Origin: Kouleothrix aurantiaca
GTDB lineage: Bacteria > Chloroflexota > Chloroflexia > Chloroflexales > Roseiflexaceae
DNA length: 6,757 nucleotides
Direction: 5' to 3'
NCBI GenBank assembly: GCA_001399705.1
Contig: LJCR01000118.1
Location: forward strand, 1-6,757
A model generated the notes under the pieces. The model did no database searches. It was given only the letters and a program-made list of their open reading frames with translations, and had not been told where the DNA came from. Of this stretch, positions 5,493 to 6,757 are shown piece by piece. Position 1 is the stretch's first letter; each line of letters starts with the position of its first letter. The position numbers and the translations under genes were made by a program.

Positions 5493-6757
5493 TTACAGCA
5501 TCGCTTGAATGCGCTGAGCAAGCGCTTTGATTTGCTGCGAATCAAGAGCCCCACGTTCATCCTCTTCTGAGGTGAAAAGATTTTCGCCGAGCTGATAGCC
5601 ATTTTGTGCATACCAAGTGCGCTTGGCTTCCCATCCACGCCGGTAGGTGGTCAGATCGAGCATTCCAAGATGTTCCCAGATTATGAGTTCTCCTGCCGGG
5701 TCGATGAAGGAAAAATCGGGCCACTTGCGTCCAGATGTTATTGCGCCCGGAAGTGGCCGTTCGTAGTGGTACTCAATATTCAGCGCATGCAGCATATTCG
5801 CGATGACGAGTTCGGACTTGCTGCGTACCATATGCCCCTTCTCGGCGCGATGGATGAGCTTGTTGGCATATGGTGGCTGATCAAGTTTTTCGCGAACGCT
5901 GCCGTGAAACAGATTGGTGTTGCGACGGATTGTTTCGGAGGCATCGCCCTTCGTGAGATCGTAGAGAAACGACGCGTTCTCACCTTCCATCAGCAGAACG
6001 AGACGTGTTCGTGAGCGGGTGAGAGCGGTGTAGACCAGCTCGCGGGAAAGCAGTGCCGTATGCTGTGGTAAAACAACGAAGACAGTCGAGAATTCACTAC
6101 CCTGGGCCTTGTGGACAGTGAGCGCATAGGCTAGTTCCAGCGGACCCGACCCGTCGGAGAAATCGCGCTTACCATAGCTGAATGTGAGATTCGGCCTGCG
6201 TGCGAAAGCAATGTTAAACCAGCCATTATCTTTGTTTACCAGTGCCACGACGCCAATTTCGCCATTGGCAATGGAAATGTCCTTATCCTTCGCCCTTGTC
6301 TGCTGGTTGTAACACCAGCGCCGTTGATTCCAAACCTGCATGACTTTGTCGCGAATTACAATTTCTTCGTCGCCAAGGCTCTTACCCCACGGCTGGCGCG
6401 CACTCTTCAGCTCCTGGCCGCGGAACTGTCCTTGAATCCAACGATTGATGTCATAGACACCATACGGCTGCATTCGCGTAGGCGACAAGATCTGGAAGTT
6501 TTCCACACCGTTCGGATTGTCGAATGGCACCCAGCCTTTGTCATTCAAGCCTAGCGCCCGGTTGAACGCTGCAACATCGCGTTCGTCACGCAAACCCAAA
6601 TGCTTCTGGAATTGTTCCAGCAAGCGCTGACGTAATTCATCGGGTGTTTTCCAGAAGCAGATATCGAGATCGTTGAAGGTCGAACCAAGTTCGAGATCGC
6701 TCAAGACGCTATCGGCGTCCACTGGCTGAGGCTCGCGAGTAAACCAGGATGCAAGCC
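5493..6757 (-). CDS. RecD/UvrD_C_2-type SF1 helicase with C-terminal PD-(D/E)XK-like nuclease (partial, 5' end missing)
   Basis: Only the C-terminal part is in the window; the frame is open through the right edge, so the GTG at 6722 is not the true start. Numbering from that codon: ENFQILSPTR at 74-83, DKVMQVWNQ at 125-133 and NGEIGVV at 153-159 belong to helicase domain 2. Motif V is YALTVHKAQGSEF at 199-211 and motif VI VYTALTRSR at 230-238 with its arginine finger. This is the RecD2/UvrD_C_2 pattern of ATP-driven DNA helicases. Residues 295-400 form a nuclease domain: SELVIANML with E304, WPDF with D336, and IIWEHLG with E350, then a YRRGWEAKRTWY helix. This fits a PD-(D/E)XK fold in which the usual ExK is replaced by EHLG. 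Motifs I and II with the Walker lysine must lie outside the window. The enzyme should unwind and cut DNA. The gene heads a tight three-gene run with the 126-aa protein and the HARE-HTH gene. Confidence 0.88.
   Translation of the reverse strand, partial: LASWFTREPQPVDADSVLSDLELGSTFNDLDICFWKTPDELRQRLLEQFQKHLGLRDERDVAAFNRALGLNDKGWVPFDNPNGVENFQILSPTRMQPYGVYDINRWIQGQFRGQELKSARQPWGKSLGDEEIVIRDKVMQVWNQRRWCYNQQTRAKDKDISIANGEIGVVALVNKDNGWFNIAFARRPNLTFSYGKRDFSDGSGPLELAYALTVHKAQGSEFSTVFVVLPQHTALLSRELVYTALTRSRTRLVLLMEGENASFLYDLTKGDASETIRRNTNLFHGSVREKLDQPPYANKLIHRAEKGHMVRSKSELVIANMLHALNIEYHYERPLPGAITSGRKWPDFSFIDPAGELIIWEHLGMLDLTTYRRGWEAKRTWYAQNGYQLGENLFTSEEDERGALDSQQIKALAQRIQAML

Noticed and set aside
1..6757. 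CRISPR array, tRNA or rRNA genes
   Set aside because: No regularly spaced repeats and no cloverleaf or rRNA sequence was seen on either strand.

Overview
The window is a bacterial accessory region in which every supportable gene lies on the minus strand, so transcription runs from high to low coordinates. It holds five genes in two groups around one AT-rich intergenic stretch. Strong AGGAGG/GGAGG Shine-Dalgarno sites show bacterial translation. Protein families and moderate GC would suit Chloroflexota or a similar lineage, but nothing here fixes the taxon.

Upstream group (6757 to 4030). First comes the C-terminal part of an SF1B (RecD/UvrD_C_2-type) helicase that ends in a PD-(D/E)XK-like nuclease domain and is cut by the right window edge. 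After 23 nt comes a 126-aa cysteine-free protein whose sequence pattern recalls the winged-helix half of MGMT/ATL proteins. After another 43 nt comes a gene with an N-terminal HARE-HTH domain and a conserved unnamed C-terminal domain. That third gene is broken by a one-base frameshift near 4321-4326; restoring one base gives a 338-aa protein.

Intergenic stretch (3550 to 4029). It contains a 139-bp miniature element (3605-3743) with perfect terminal inverted repeats bounded by TA dinucleotides, which looks like an IS630/Tc1-mariner-type MITE. A good sigma70-like promoter lies across the end of the element facing the next gene. A second candidate promoter, with a perfect extended -10, lies on the far side of the element. 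No terminator is convincing.

Downstream group (3549 to 1). First is an intact 733-aa dynamin-like GTPase. After 53 nt comes a DUF262 (GmrS/SspE-type) gene that runs off the left edge. The DUF262 gene carries one in-frame TAA at codon 147 and then stays open in the same frame for 284 more codons, with further family motifs.

Interpretation. The families (DUF262, HARE-HTH, helicase-nuclease, bacterial dynamin) are those of anti-phage and genome-defence islands. The large helicase-nuclease and dynamin genes are intact as far as they can be seen, whereas the third gene of each of the two groups' recognition-type functions (HARE-HTH and DUF262) carries a single disabling lesion. This suggests recent decay, or sequencing errors. 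The pairing of a dynamin-like GTPase with a DUF262 protein, and the helicase-nuclease / small winged-helix-like / HARE-HTH trio, are the best candidates for undescribed systems.
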